The position numbers and the translations under genes were made by a program. This document shows, in pieces, positions 12,001 through 23,187 of a DNA stretch of 64,000 bases. Position 1 is the stretch's first letter; each line of letters opens with the position of its first letter. The DNA is from Chelydra serpentina (Eukaryota > Chordata > Testudines > Chelydridae), in NCBI GenBank assembly GCA_037349315.1, contig JBAIAC010000632.1, positions 62,001 through 126,000 on the forward strand. Direction: 5' to 3'. The notes beneath the pieces are model-generated. The model had not been told where the DNA came from, ran no database searches, and saw only the letters and a program-made list of their open reading frames with translations.

Positions 12001-14924
12001 TGAGGGTGAGGGTGGTGGTGGGAGTTGGGGTGATGGTGAGGGTGGGAGAGGGGGTGAGGGTGAGGGTGGTGGTGGGAGTTGGGGTGATGATGAGGGTGGG
12101 AGAGGGGGTGGGGGTGAGGGTGAGGGTGGGGGTGAGCGTGAGGGTGGGGGTAAGGGAGAGGGTGAGGGTGAGCGTCGGGCTGGGGTGAGGGTGAGGGTGA
12201 GAGCGACGGTGGGGGTGGGGGTGAGGATGAGGGTGAGGGTGAGGAGGAGGGTGGGGGTGCTGTTGAGGATCAGGGTGAGTGTGAGGAGGAGGATGGGGTG
12301 GAGGTCGGGGTGAGGGTGAGGGTGGAGGTGGGGTGGGGATGGGGTGAGGTTGAGGGTGAGGGTGAGGGTGTGGGTGAGGGTGAGGGTGGTGGTGGGGGTG
12401 GGGCTAAGGGTGATAGTGACGGTAGGCTTTGGAGGTAGGGTTATGGTGAGGGTGAGGGTGAGGGTGAGGGTGGGCGTGGGGGTTGGGGGGTGTGTGAGGG
12501 TGAGGGTGAGTGTTAGGGTTAGGGTTAGGCTGAGGGTGAGAGTGAGGGTGGGGGTGGGTGTGAGGGTGAGGCTGAAGGTGAGGGTAAGGGTGGGGGTGGG
12601 GTGTCGGAGGGGGTTGGGGTGAGGGTGAGGGTGAGTGTGGGGGTGGGAGTGCTGGTGAAGGGTGAGGGAGAGGGTGAGGGTTGGGGTGTAGTTTGGGGGT
12701 GAGGGTGATGGTGAGGGTGGGGTTGAGGTGTGAGTGATTGTAAATGTGAGTGGGGGTGGGGGTGAGGGTGAGCGTAAGGGTTGGGGTGGGGTTAGGGGTG
12801 TGCCTGGTCGTGGGTATGGGTTTGTGTGTGAGGGTGAGGGTGATTGTGAGGGTTGGGGTAAGGGTGAGGGTGATGGTGGGGTTGGGGGTGGGAGTGGGGG
12901 TGATGTCGAGGGTGAGGGTGAGGGTTACGGATAGGGGGAGTGTGAGGGTTGGACGTGGGGGTGAGAGTGGAGTTGATGGTGAGGATGAGCATTACGGTGA
13001 GGGTGCGGCTGAGGGTGAGGGTGGGGTGGATGTGGGTTGGGTGTTGGGTTGAGAGTGAGGGTGAGGGTGAGAGTGCGGGTGTGAGTGGGGGTGAGGGTGG
13101 GGGTGGGGGTGAGGGTCAGGGTGGGAGAGTGAGTGGCAGTTTGGGTGACGGTGTGGGTGAGGGTGATTGTGGGGGTGGCGATGAGAGAGAGGGTGACGGT
13201 GAACGTGAGGTTGAGGGCAGTGCTGTGGATGAGAGTGAGGGTGAGGGTGAGAGTGTGGGTTGTTGTGGGGGTGGGGGTGAGGGTGAATGTGGGGGTGGGG
13301 GTGAGGGTGAGGGTGGGGTTGTGGATTACGGTGGGGGTGAGTGTGAGGGGGGGTGGGTGACGGTGAGGCTTGGGGTTGGGGAGGGGGTGGGGGTGGGGTG
13401 GGGATAAGGGTGAAGGTGAGGGTGAGTGTGGGGGTGGGAGTCAGTGTGGGGTGATGGTGAGGGTGCGGGTGGGGTTTTTTGGTGTTCGCGAGGGTGAGGG
13501 TGGGGGTTGGGGTTGCGCTTAGGGTGAGGGGTAGGGGGAGGGTGAAGGTGAGAGTGAGGATGGGGGTTTGGGGTGAGGGTGAGTTTGAGGGTGAGAGTGA
13601 GGGTGGGGTTGGGGGTGAGGGTGGTGGCGGCAGTTAGGGTGAGGTTGACGGTGAGGGTGGGGGTGACGTTGAGGGTCGGGTTGAGGGTGACTGTGGGGGT
13701 GGGGGTGGGGGTGAGTGTGAGGGTGGGGGTGGGGGTGGGGTTGAGGGTGAGGGTTACGGAAAGGGGGAGGGTGAGGTTGGGGGTGGGGATGAGGGTGAGG
13801 GTGGGGGTGGGAGTGAGGGTCAGGGTGGGAGTGGGAGTGGGGTTTGGGTGACGGTGTGGGTGAGGGTGAGCGTGGGGGTGGCGATGAGAGAGAGGGTGAA
13901 GGTGAGGGTGAGGTTAAGGGCGGTGCTGTGGGTGAGAGTGAAGGTGAGGGTGAGAGTGTGGGTGGTTGTGGGGGTGGGGGTGAGGGTGAGGGTGGGGGTG
14001 GAGGTGAGGGTGAGGTTGTGGGTGTGGGTTACGGTGGGGGTGAGGGTGAGGGCGGGGGTGAGGCTGGGGGTGGGGGAGGGGGTGAGGGTGAGGGTGAGGG
14101 GGGGTGGGTGACGGTGAGGGCTGGGGTTGGGGAGGAGGTGGGGGTTAGGGTGAGGGTGGGGGTTAGTGTGAGGGTGAGGGTGAATGTGGGATTGGGAGTC
14201 AGGGTGGGGGTGAGGGTGAGGGTGCGGGTGGGGGTTTTCGGTGGTGGTGAGGGTGAGGGTGGGGATTGGGGTTGCGGTTAGGGTGAGGGGTGGGGTGAGG
14301 GTGAAGGTGAGAGTGAGGATGGGGGTTTGGGGTGAGGGTGAGTTTGAGGGTGAGGGTGAGGGTCTGGTTGGGGGTGAGGGTGGTGGCGGTGGTTAGGGTG
14401 AGGTTGACGGTGAGAGTGGGGGTGAGTGTGAGGTTGAGGGTGGGAGTGGGGTTGGGGGTGCGGGTGAGGGTGAAAGTGTGGGTGGGGGTGGCGGTGAGGG
14501 TGAGGGTCGGGGTGGCACTGAGGGTGTCGGTGAGGGAGGAGCTGGGGGTGGGGGTTAGGGTTAGGGTCGGAGTGGCGGTGGGGGTGAGGGTGAGGGTGAG
14601 GGTGGGGGTGGGGCTGTGCGTGGGGTGAGGGTGAGGACGAGGATTAGGTTGGTGGGTGAGGGTGAGAGTGTGGGTGGGGTATGGGTGAGGGTGAGAGTGT
14701 GGGTGTGGGTGGGGTGAGGGTGAGGGTCGGAGTGGCGGTGGGGGTGAGGGTGAGGGTGGGCGTGGGGTTGGGGGTAGGGTGAGGGTGAGGATGAGGATTA
14801 GGGTGAGGGTGAGCGTGGGGGTGGGGGTGAGGGTGAGGGTGAGGGCAGGGATTCGGGTGGGGGTGAGAGTGAAGGTGAGAGTGGGGGTGGGGTTAGTGTT
14901 GGGGTGGGTTTAGTGTGAGGGGGA
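9071..14924 (+). repeat. Long telomere-like array, G-strand on +
   Basis: This is a GTGAGG-type array of nearly 5.9 kb. It contains a dispersed duplication (about 9195-10280 repeated at about 11085-12130, separated by two of the ~450-bp modules) and a canonical TTAGGG run at about 12511-12528. Modules resembling 9.1-9.5 kb recur at 13.0-13.4 and 13.85-14.1 kb. About 4.9 kb of this segment (9.68-14.58 kb) has no counterpart in the inverted right arm but is largely present at 53.3-55.4 kb. Confidence 0.9.
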
Positions 14925-14987
14925 AGGAGACCAAAGCCCCCAGGTAAGTGGGGAAGTGGGATACCGGGAAGAAGCACAAGTAGGTGT

Positions 14988-16070
14988 GTGCAAGAGGGGA
15001 GGGCTCCTGCCCATACTGGGACAGCAGGACAATCGGTGAGTTACCTTAAATGCCTATACACAAATGCAAGAAGCCTGGGGAACAAGCAGGGAGAACTGGA
15101 AGTCCTGGCACAGTCAAGGAATTATGATGTAATTGGAATAACAGAGACTTGGTGGGATAACTCACATGATTGGAGTACTGTCATGGATGGCTATAAACTG
15201 TTCAGGAAGGATAGGCAGGGCAGAAAAGGTGGGGGAGTTTCGTTGTATGTAAGAGAGCAGTATGACTGCTCAGAGCTCCAGTATGAAACTGCAGAAAAAC
15301 CTGAGGGTGTCTGGATTAAATTTAGAAGTGTGAGCAACAAGGGTAATGTCGTGGTGGGAGTCTGCTACAGACCACCAGACCAGGGGGATGAGGTGGACGA
15401 GGCTTTCTTCCAGCAACTAACAGAAGTTACTAGATCACAGGCCCTGGTTCTCATGGGTGACTTTAATCACCCCGATATCTGCTGGGGGAGCAATACAGCG
15501 GTCCACAGACAATCCAAGAAGTTTTTGGAAAGTGTAGGGGACAATTTCCTGGTGCGGTTGCTGGAGGAACCAACTAGGGGAAAAGCTCTTCTTGACCTGC
15601 TGCTCACAAACAGGGAGGAAATAGTAAAGAAAGCAATAGTGGATGGGAACCTGGGAGGCAGTGACCATGAGATAGTCGAGTTCAGGATCCTGAAACAAGG
15701 AAGAAAGGAGAGCAGTAGAATACAGAGCCTGGACTTCAGAAAAGCAGACTTTGACTCCCTCAGGGAACTGATGGGCAAGGTCCCCTGGGAGAATAACATG
15801 AGGGGGAAAGGAGTCGAGGAAAGCTGGCTGTATTTTAAAGAATCCTTATTGAGGTTGCAGGAACAAACCATCCCGATGTGTAGAAAGAAAAGTAAATATG
15901 GCAGGCGACCAGCTTGGCTTAACAGTGAAATCCTTGCTCGTCTTAAACACAAAAAAGCAGCTTACAAGAAGTGGAAGATTGGACAAATGACCAGGGAGGA
16001 GTATAAAAATATTGTTCAGGCATGCAGGAGTGAAATTAGAAGGCCAAATCACACTTGGAGTTGCAGCTAG
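14988..16070 (+). pseudogene. CR1 ORF2 endonuclease part (left copy)
   Basis: This 360-codon frame is an exonuclease-endonuclease-phosphatase domain that would nick target DNA for target-primed reverse transcription. Visible motifs are YTNARSL (Asn26), GITETWW (Glu53), GDFNHP (Asp158, Asn160) and GSDHE (Asp226, His227), so the catalytic set looks complete. A basic linker follows ([11 protein letters not shown] near residue 317). A single-base loss near 16035-16045 diverts the frame and ends it at 16070; downstream ORF2 continues in another frame. The same lesion is in the right copy, so it predates the inverted duplication. The ATG used lies inside ORF2, and the native start is not recognisable. 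Confidence 0.92.
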
Positions 16071-16870
16071 CCGGAGATGTTAGGAGTAACAAGAAGGGTT
16101 TCTTCAGGCAACAAGAAGAAAGTCAAGGAAAGTGTGGCCCCTTGCTGAATGAGGGAGGGAACCTAGTGACAGAGGATGTGGAGAAAGCTAGTGTACTCAA
16201 TGCTTTTTTTGCCTCTGTCTTCACAGACAAGGTCAGCTCCCAGACAGCTGCACTCCGCAGCACGGTATGGGGAGGAGGTGACCAGCCCTCTGTGGCGAAA
16301 GAAGTAGTTCGGGACTATTTAGAAAAGCTGGATGAACACAAGTCCATGGGGCCGGATGCACTGCATCCGAGGGTGCTAAAGGAGTTGGCCGATGTGATTG
16401 CAGATCCATTGGCCATTATCTCTGACAAATCATGGCAATCGGGGGAGGTCCCGGATGACTGGAAAAAAGCTAATGTAGTGCCCATCTTTAAAAAAGGGAA
16501 GAAGGAAGATCCGGTGAACTACAGGCCAGCCGGTCTCACCTCAGTCCCTGGAAAAATCATGGAACAGGTCCTCAAGGAATCAATTCTGAACCACTTAAAG
16601 GAGGGGAAAGTGATCAGGAACAGTCAGCATGGATTCACCAAGGGCAAGTCATGCCTGACTAACCTAATTGCCTTCTATGATGAGATAACTGGCTCTGTGG
16701 ATGAGGGGAAAGCAGTGGATGTGCTATTTCTTGACTTTAGCAAAGCTTTTGATACAGTCTCCCACAGTGTTCTTGCCAGCAAGTTAAAGAAGTATGGGCT
16801 GGATGAATGGACGGTAAGGTGGATAGAAAACTGGCTGGATGGTCGTGCTCAACGGGTAGTGATCAATGGG
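16055..16870 (+). pseudogene. CR1 ORF2 reverse transcriptase part (left copy)
   Basis: This is a continuation of ORF2 in a shifted frame. It shows [38 protein letters not shown], the finger motif [29 protein letters not shown] and palm motif A with [11 protein letters not shown]. It stops just after RAQRVVING, where the element meets the array, so the YADD catalytic motif, thumb and C-terminus are missing. The product could not polymerise. A further one-base difference from the right copy (fewer G near 16135) alters the frame at the start of this segment. Confidence 0.92.
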
Positions 16871-18627
16871 TGGGGGTGAGAGGGAGGGTGTGGGTGAGGG
16901 TGAGGTTAAGGCTGGGGGTGGGGGGAGGGTGATGGTGAGGGTGGGGGTAAAGGTGAGGGTGAGGTTGGGGGTGGGGGTGGGAGTCAGGGTGAGGGTGAGG
17001 CTTAGTGTGAGGGTGGGTTTGGGGGTGGGGTGGGAGTGACGGTGAGGGTGAGGTTGAGTGTTGGGGTTCGGGTGGGGGTGAGTGTGTGGGTGAGGGTGTG
17101 GGTGGGGGTGAGGGTGAGGGTGAGTGTTTGGGTGGGGTTGGGAGTCAGGGTAAGTGTGAGGGTGGGGGTGGGGCTGGGTGTGAGGGTGAGCGTGAGGGTG
17201 AGAGTGAGGGTGCGGGTGGCATTTAGGGTGAGGTTGAGGATACGGGTGGGGGTAAGGGTGAGGGTGGGGGTGGGGCTGGGGGTGAGGTTGTGGGTGAGGT
17301 TGGGGGTGGAGGTGAGGGTGAGGTTGAGGGTGAGGGTAAGGGTGAGGGTCGTGGCGAGGGTGAGGGTCAGGGTGGGGGTGGGGTGGTGGTGGGTTTGAGA
17401 GTCAGGGTGAGGGTAGGGGTGGGGTGAGGGTGAGTGTGGGGTCCAGGGTGAGGGTGTAGGTGAGGGTGGGGGTCAGAGTGAGGGTGAGGGTGGCCGTGGG
17501 GGGGAGGGTGAGGTTGGGGGTGCGGTGAAGGTGAGGGTGAGGGTGAGGGATATGGTGAGGGTGGGTTTGGGGTTGGGGTGTGGGAGTGATGGTGAGGGTG
17601 AGGTTGAGGGTTGGGGTTGGGGTGGCGGTGAGTGTGAGGTTGTGGGTGAGGGTGGGGGTGGAGGTGAGGGTGAGGGTGGGGGTTGTGTCGAGGGTGAGGG
17701 TAAGGGTGAGGGTCGGGGCGAGGGTGAGGGTCAGGGTGAGGGTGGGGGTGGGTTTGAGAGTGAGGGTGAGGGTAGGGGTGGGGTGAGGGTGAGGGTGGGG
17801 TTGGGGGTGGGGTTGAGATTGAGGGTGAGGGTGAGGGTGAGTGTGGGGTCCAGGGTGAGGGTGTAGGTGAGGGTGGGGGTGATAGTGAGGGTTAGGGTGG
17901 CCGTGGGGGGGGGAGGGTGAGGTTGGGGGTGCGGTGAAAGTGAGGGTGAGGGTGAGGTTGTGTGAGGGTGAGGGATATGGTGAGGGTGGGTTTGGGGTTG
18001 GGGTGTGGGAGTGAGGGTGAGGTTGAGGGTTGGGGTGGGGGTGAGGGTGAGGGTGAGAGTGAGCGTGGGGTTTGTGGTGGTGGTGAGGGTGAGGGTGAAT
18101 GTGGGAGTGGGGGTGGGGGTGAGGGTGAGGGTGGGGGTGAGGGTGAGGGTGGGGATGTGGGTGTGGGTGGGGGGCTGACGGTGAGGGTGAGTGTTGGTGT
18201 GGGGGTGGGGGTGGAAGTGAGGGTGAGGATGGGTGAGAGGGTGGGCATGGGGGTGGGGGTTAGGGTGAGGGTGACGGTGATGTTGGGGGTGGGGGTCATG
18301 GTGAGTGTGTGGGTGGGGGTCGGAGTGATGGTGAGGGTGAGGGTGCGGATGAGGATGAGGAGTGGGGGTGGGGTTAGGGTGAGGGTGGGTGTGGGGGATT
18401 GTGGTTAGGGTGAGGGTGAGGGTGTGGGTTGGGTTGGGGATTTTGGTGAGGTTGACGGTGAGGGTGTGGGTGGGGGTGGGGGGGTGGTTTAGGGAGGGGT
18501 CGGAGTGAGGGGGGGCGAGGGGGGGGTGAGGGTGAGGGTGAGTGTTGGGGTGGGGGTGAGGGTGAGCGTGATGTTGAGGCTGGGGGTGGGGTTGTGGGTG
18601 AGGGTGGGGGAGGGGGGAGTGTGAGCA
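16871..18627 (+). repeat. Telomere-like array between CR1 and LTR-A
   Basis: This is a G-rich array of GTGAGG-type units. A module of roughly 0.4 kb occurs twice (about 17525-17930 and 17930-18300), recognisable by GATATGGTGAGGGTGGG and CCGTGGGGGG landmarks. The inverted partner is 30370-32094. Canonical TTAGGG is nearly absent here. No gene is present. Confidence 0.9.
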
Positions 18628-19062
18628 TGTCACGGAGTGTGGGGGAGTCAGGTCCTGCACCCCTCTTCCCGGGATTCAATGTGACTCTCAGCCAGCCAGT
18701 AGAACAGAAGGTTTATTTGGGTTGTCAGGAAAGAGTCCAAACAGAGCTTGTAAGTATAACCAGGACCCCTCAGCTGGGGCCTTCTGGGGGGCAGGGAGCT
18801 TAGACCCCGGCTCTGGGGCTCCCTGCATTTCACCACCCAGCTCCAAACTGACAAAAAAACAGCCAAACCTCCAGCAGGCTCTTCCCCTCCCCCGGGGTCC
18901 CTCCTCTCGCCTTTTACCATTCTCCCAGCCAAAGGTGTCACCTCCCAACCCCCGTCCTGGCTCATGTTACAGCCTCAGGTAAAGTCTCGCATTCCCGATG
19001 CAGCCTTTCCCAATGCAGCCAGCCTCCCAGGTCAAATCCATCTCGCTCCCTACTCCGTCACA
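18628..19062 (-). mobile_element. LTR-A (left arm), 435 bp
   Basis: This is the reverse complement of a long terminal repeat bounded by TG...CA (reading TGTGACGGAG to CCGTGACA on the minus strand). It lies just downstream of the minus-strand RT-RNase H gene, in 3' LTR position, after a short purine tract (GAAGAGGGA, 19063-19071 on the minus strand). A polyadenylation hexamer is present (18712-18717). Its partner at 29935-30369 has the same length. Outside it, the sequence is telomere-like array. No clear target-site duplication can be matched, because the other end of the element is not flanked by array. Confidence 0.9.
18712..18717 (-). promoter_or_regulatory. AATAAA poly(A) signal in LTR-A (left)
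   Basis: TTTATT on the + strand is AATAAA on the LTR sense strand. It lies about 85 bp from the 3' edge of the LTR, a usual place for the R-region signal. It is conserved in all four LTR copies. Confidence 0.7.
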
Positions 19063-19095
19063 TCCCTCTTCGAGACTGTACTGAGCGGGGTCACT

Positions 19096-20505
19096 CTAAC
19101 CAGTGGCCTGGGGACGTTCAGGGCCCCCTCTCCCGGACAACGCATCCGCTATCAGGTTGGCACTTCCTTTCACATGGACCACGTCCATGTCGTAATCCTG
19201 CAGGAGCTTAGCGTTGGCCCCTTTTATCTGGTGTAGCCAGGTCAGGGGCGAGTGGTCGGTGTACACGGTGAAGTGTCGCCCAAATAGATATGGCTCTAGT
19301 TTCTTGAGGGCCCACACCATGGCCAGGCATTCCTTCTCGATGGCCTCATAATTCTGCTCTCGGGGTAGCAGCTTCTTGCTTAAATACACGATGGGGTGTC
19401 TCTGCCCCGTTTCATCCTCCTGCATTAACACCGCCCCCAGTCCCATGTCTGAGGCGTCGGTGAACACCAGAAAGGGCTTGTCAAAGTCTGGGTTTGCCAG
19501 AACCGGGCCCCTGATCAAAGCCTCCTTCAGTGCACAGAGAGCCCTCTGGCACTCCTCGGTCCAGACCACCTTGTCTGGCTTCCCCTTCTTACCTCACCCC
19601 ACCTCAGTCATGGGGGTGGCTATGGCGCTAAAGTGGGCACAAATCTTCGATAGTACCCCGCCATCCCAATAAAGGCCTGGACCTGCTTTTTAGTTTGGGG
19701 AGCGGGCCAGTCCCGGATCACCTCCACCTTGGCTGGTTCTGGCTTTAGGCGGCCGCTCCCCACCCGGTGGCCCAGGTAGGACACTTCAGCCATCCCCACC
19801 TTGCACTTCTCCGCTTTTATGGTCAGCCCAGCCTCCCGGAGTCGGTCCAGCACTTGTTTAACTTGGGACACCTGGTCCTCCCAGGTCTGGCTAAAGACAC
19901 AGATATCATCGATATACGCCACAGCAAAACTCTCCATCCCCTTCAGTAGCTGATCCACCAGGCGCTGGAAGGTGGCTGGCGCTCCCTTGAGGCCGAAAGG
20001 CAGGGTCAGGAATTCGTAGAGCCCCAGAGGGGTAATGAAGGCAGATTTCAGCCGGGCATCTGCATCCAGTGGCACTTGCCAGTAGCCCTTTGTAAAATCC
20101 ATGGTGGTAAGGTACCGAGCCCCCTCCCAGCTTGTCTAGGAGCTCGTCCGGCCGGGGCATGGGGTAGGCATCAGATACAGTGATGGTATTGAGCTTCCGA
20201 TAGTCCACACAGAACCGGATCAACCCATCCTTTTGGGGACCAGCACCACTGGGGAGGCCCAAGGGCTGGATGACAGCTAGATCACCCCCAAAGCCAGCAT
20301 GTCCTTGACCTCTCTTTCCAGGTCCGAGCTGTCTCTCCCTGTGACTCGGAAGGGGGAGCATCTTATAGGTTGGTGCGCTCCTGTCTGCACCCGGTGGATG
20401 GTCAGATTAGTGCGTCCAGGCTGGTTGGAAAACAGCTGCCGGTACAGATGCAGCACCCCTCTGATCTCAGCTTGCTGGGCAGGGGTTAGCTGATCAGAGA
20501 GGGGA
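19096..20505 (-). pseudogene. pol: Gypsy-type RT-RNase H (left copy)
   Basis: On the minus strand this starts near LSDQLTPAQQ and passes through FRVTG, FCVDYRKLN, MDFTKGYWQVPL, LPFGLKGAPATFQR, the catalytic YIDD (19905-19916) and the connection GYYRRFVP. It then enters RNase H with TDASDMGLG, EKECLA, TDHSPLTW and ADALSG. All four RNase H acidic positions are present. The frame is broken by an amber codon after ALGVI, an extra G near 20125 (five where the right arm has four), another one-base indel near 20232 and a shift after GYYRRFVPTL. RNase H is followed directly by the LTR, with no integrase behind it. It could not make a full product. Confidence 0.92.
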
Positions 20506-20564
20506 CTGTGACGGTGTGACGTACGCTGGAAATTAGTGCAGAGACAGAAGCCCACAAGAGAGCT
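20506..20564. other. Head-to-head joint between pol and gag (left)
   Basis: The minus-strand RT gene and the plus-strand gag gene meet back to back within about 60 bp. The joint contains CTGTGACGGTGTGACGTACG, whose TGTGACGG matches the first bases of the LTRs. This may mark a rearrangement at an LTR end (inference). The right arm has the same joint at about 28411-28492. Confidence 0.6.
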
Positions 20565-23187
20565 ATGGAAGCAGAGGAGCTGGCCCACAAGAGAGCTATG
20601 GAAGCAGAGGAGCTGGCCCACAAGAGAGCTATGGAAGCAGAAAGAATCAGGGAGGAGGCGGCCCACAAGAGAGCTATGGAAGTAGAAAGAATCAGGGAGG
20701 AGGCGGCCCACAAGAGAGCTATGGAAGCAGAAAGAATCAGGGAGGAGGCGGCCCACAAGAGAGCTATGGAGGCCCAGAAGCATGAACTGGCCATCGCAGA
20801 GTTGAAGAGTCGAAATCCTTCAGCTGCCGGCTCCGCTTCCCCAAAAATCCCCAAATGGGAGCGTCTATGCCCCCAGTATGATGAATCCAAGGATATAGCC
20901 GAACATTTTATCACCTTCGAGAGACTGTGCTCCCTCCATGCGATCCCTGAAGATCAAAAAATGACCACCTTGATAGCCAAATTGACTGGCAGAGCTCTGG
21001 ACATATTCAATAAGATGCCCATTGGGGATGCCTCCAATTATGGTAAATTTAAGGAACTGGTTTTGAAACAGTTTCAGGTTACACCTGAAACCTACAGGGT
21101 TAAATTCAGGAGTCTTAAGAGAGGAGATGGATTAAGTAATGTGGCTTATGCAAATGAAATGACAGTTCTGGTAGATAAGTGGGTGAGGGGAAGAGACATT
21201 ACAAGCTTTGAAGGGATGTGTGATTTGGTTGCTCAGGAACAATTCCTGAATATGTGCAGTGATGTCAAACAGTACTTGTGGGACAAACAGGTAAAAGCAG
21301 TTAGTGAACTAGCTGGGTTTGCAGACTCTTATGAGCAGGCGCAAGCTGCAATTAAGCATAAACCACTGGCAGAGGGGTACAGGGTCGAAGGAAAACGGAG
21401 TCACCGTGTTACCCCTGGGAAAAAGGAGGCTGGGCGCTCACCTCCCCATTCCCCTAGTACTCGTCCCAAATTCCCTGTACAATCGGAGGAGCCCAGGAGG
21501 TGCTATCGATGTAAGTCCACCGAGCACCTGAGAGATAAGTGTCCCCTGCTGAGTGAAAACAGGCATCAAGCGGCCCATGAAGCTGCTGCCCCTTTCCACA
21601 CAGGGTTTGTGAAGTTGACTTCTACACCACCAAGCAGTGAGCATGTGCATGCGGTTAGACTGAATGGGAAGGTAATCACTGGGTTGAGAGATACAGGTGC
21701 TGAAATGTCTATAGTCAGGAGGGACCTGATCCAAGAGAAGGATTGGTTGCCGGGTAAAGTGGCAGAATTGGAGCTGGTGGGTGGCTACAAAGTCATTGCA
21801 CCTTTGGCAAAAGTACACATGCAAATGGAAAACTTGCAGGCTAAGCTAACTGTGGCAACAGTGTCACGCAATTTTGCACCGTTTCTACTGGGAAATGATT
21901 TCTTTGCTGTGGCAGAATCTGTCCCAGGGCTGGGTGGCAGCAAGCAGGAACCTGGTGCTGAAAACCCCAGAGCGGGGGGCGAAGTCACAGGGACTGCAGC
22001 TGTGGCGGCAGGGGTGGCTGTGGCCAGTTCCTGTCCTGTAATCATCTCCCCGGGGGAGGGGAATGTTCTACCTCATAGCAAGGGGGGAATTTTGCAGGCC
22101 ACTGAAGGGTCTATCTTAGCTTGCAGCTGGGAGCCCACAGCTGGACCAGGGTCACCTTCTCTTTGGGGGGACACGGGAGTGTCTGGCCCAGATAGAGGCC
22201 CAGGGAGGGAAGGTGAGGGGGGGCCGGAGAGCCCGCCAACCTTTTGTCAGGAGGATCTTGCCCAGGAGGAGGGTGAAAAGTCTGCATTTCAGATGCCAGA
22301 CCCCTCTCCTGCGGATCAGGTTAGAAGGGAAAGCTGGGGGTCAGACCTCCTGGAGGGGGAGTCCGTCCAGCTGACCTGTTGGGAACAGATACTGGGGTGT
22401 CCAAGAAAGAGGTTGTTCTTGCTACACGGGTAGGGGCTAAACCTCTCTCTTCAAAGCAGAAGGGAGCGAGTCTCTGCATGGGTGAAGCCACACAAGGGGA
22501 TGGGAACCAGCCCAGAGAAATTCCAGAGGGAGGGGCCGAGGGCAGGCCGGGTTGCAGTACACCCTTTCCTTGCCAGAACCTCAAACCCATGCCTGATTCA
22601 GAAGCCTGCTCCAAAGAGGCAGAAGAATCTGCATCAGAGTGCCTACCAGGATACACAGACGGGTGGGTAATCCTGTGTCTTTCCCTACTTCATCTGTGGG
22701 TTATAACAAAGGAGTTAACACTGAGGGTCAACCCTTTCAAGATGGGGAACATACCTGATAGGTGGGAAAAACTGTTGTACATGCTTGAGATGGTGACCTC
22801 ACGGTCGTACAAGCATGTTACCTGTCGGCCTGTATCGGGTAACCGGCTGGAAGCTTGGCACAACAGCAAAAGCATAACAGGCCCAGGCTGCTGTGTGAAA
22901 GGGGAAACTGAGGCACGCCGCCTCATGGCACTGAGAGCTAAATGCCGAGTTTCCTACGCCTTAACAGGTATTGCTATCTGTATCCTGTTAGCAATACTAC
23001 ACCCCAACCCATTTTCAGGCGCCCGGGGACCAGGAACCTCGCATTTTGCTAAAACCATTACGAATGACACCATGTGGTGTGTCGGTACTGAAAAGGGGTG
23101 TGACCAAAGACAAACAGGGGCTTTATGTGTACTGCCTCCGCCATGGACAGTGTCCAAGCCTCTGGCAGTAAGTTCAGGAAGAGGGTG
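20565..23187 (+). pseudogene. gag: Gypsy-type gag-protease with long tail (left copy)
   Basis: The structural and protease polyprotein part, on the strand opposite to its LTRs and RT. The N-terminus is a coiled-coil of repeated AHKRAMEAE units; the ATG lies inside this repeat and the frame runs a few codons further upstream, so the native start is unclear. A capsid-like domain follows (FERLCSLHAIP, FVLKQF-like and YLWDKQVK regions). Then come a CX2CX4HX4C knuckle starting at residue 313, and an aspartic protease motif DTGA at residue 376. A long G/P/E-rich tail follows, with one hydrophobic segment coded near 22958-23005. A one-base loss in a G run near 22356 splits the frame in this arm only. 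The tail runs straight into LTR-B. Confidence 0.88.

Larger units (their letters stand above)
14925..16870 (+). mobile_element. CR1-type LINE, truncated at the 3' side
   Basis: This non-LTR element encodes an apurinic/apyrimidinic-type endonuclease followed by the N-terminal half of a reverse transcriptase. Sequence ends abruptly near 16870, inside RT before the catalytic YADD box, and passes directly into TGAGGG repeats. The 5' edge near 14925 also abuts the array. No 3' UTR or terminal microsatellite of CR1 remains. CR1 insertions are normally 5'-truncated, so loss of the 3' half implies later deletion or recombination. The inverted partner is at 32095-34046. Confidence 0.93.

Noticed and set aside
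20565..22433. Domesticated host gene with retroviral gag/zinc-knuckle domains
   Set aside because: It is flanked by LTRs and RT of the same element, the left copy is frameshifted and no introns or separate promoter are visible.
22955..23010. Envelope gene in the gag tail
   Set aside because: Only one hydrophobic stretch is present, with no signal peptide, fusion peptide or cleavage motif that I can recognise.
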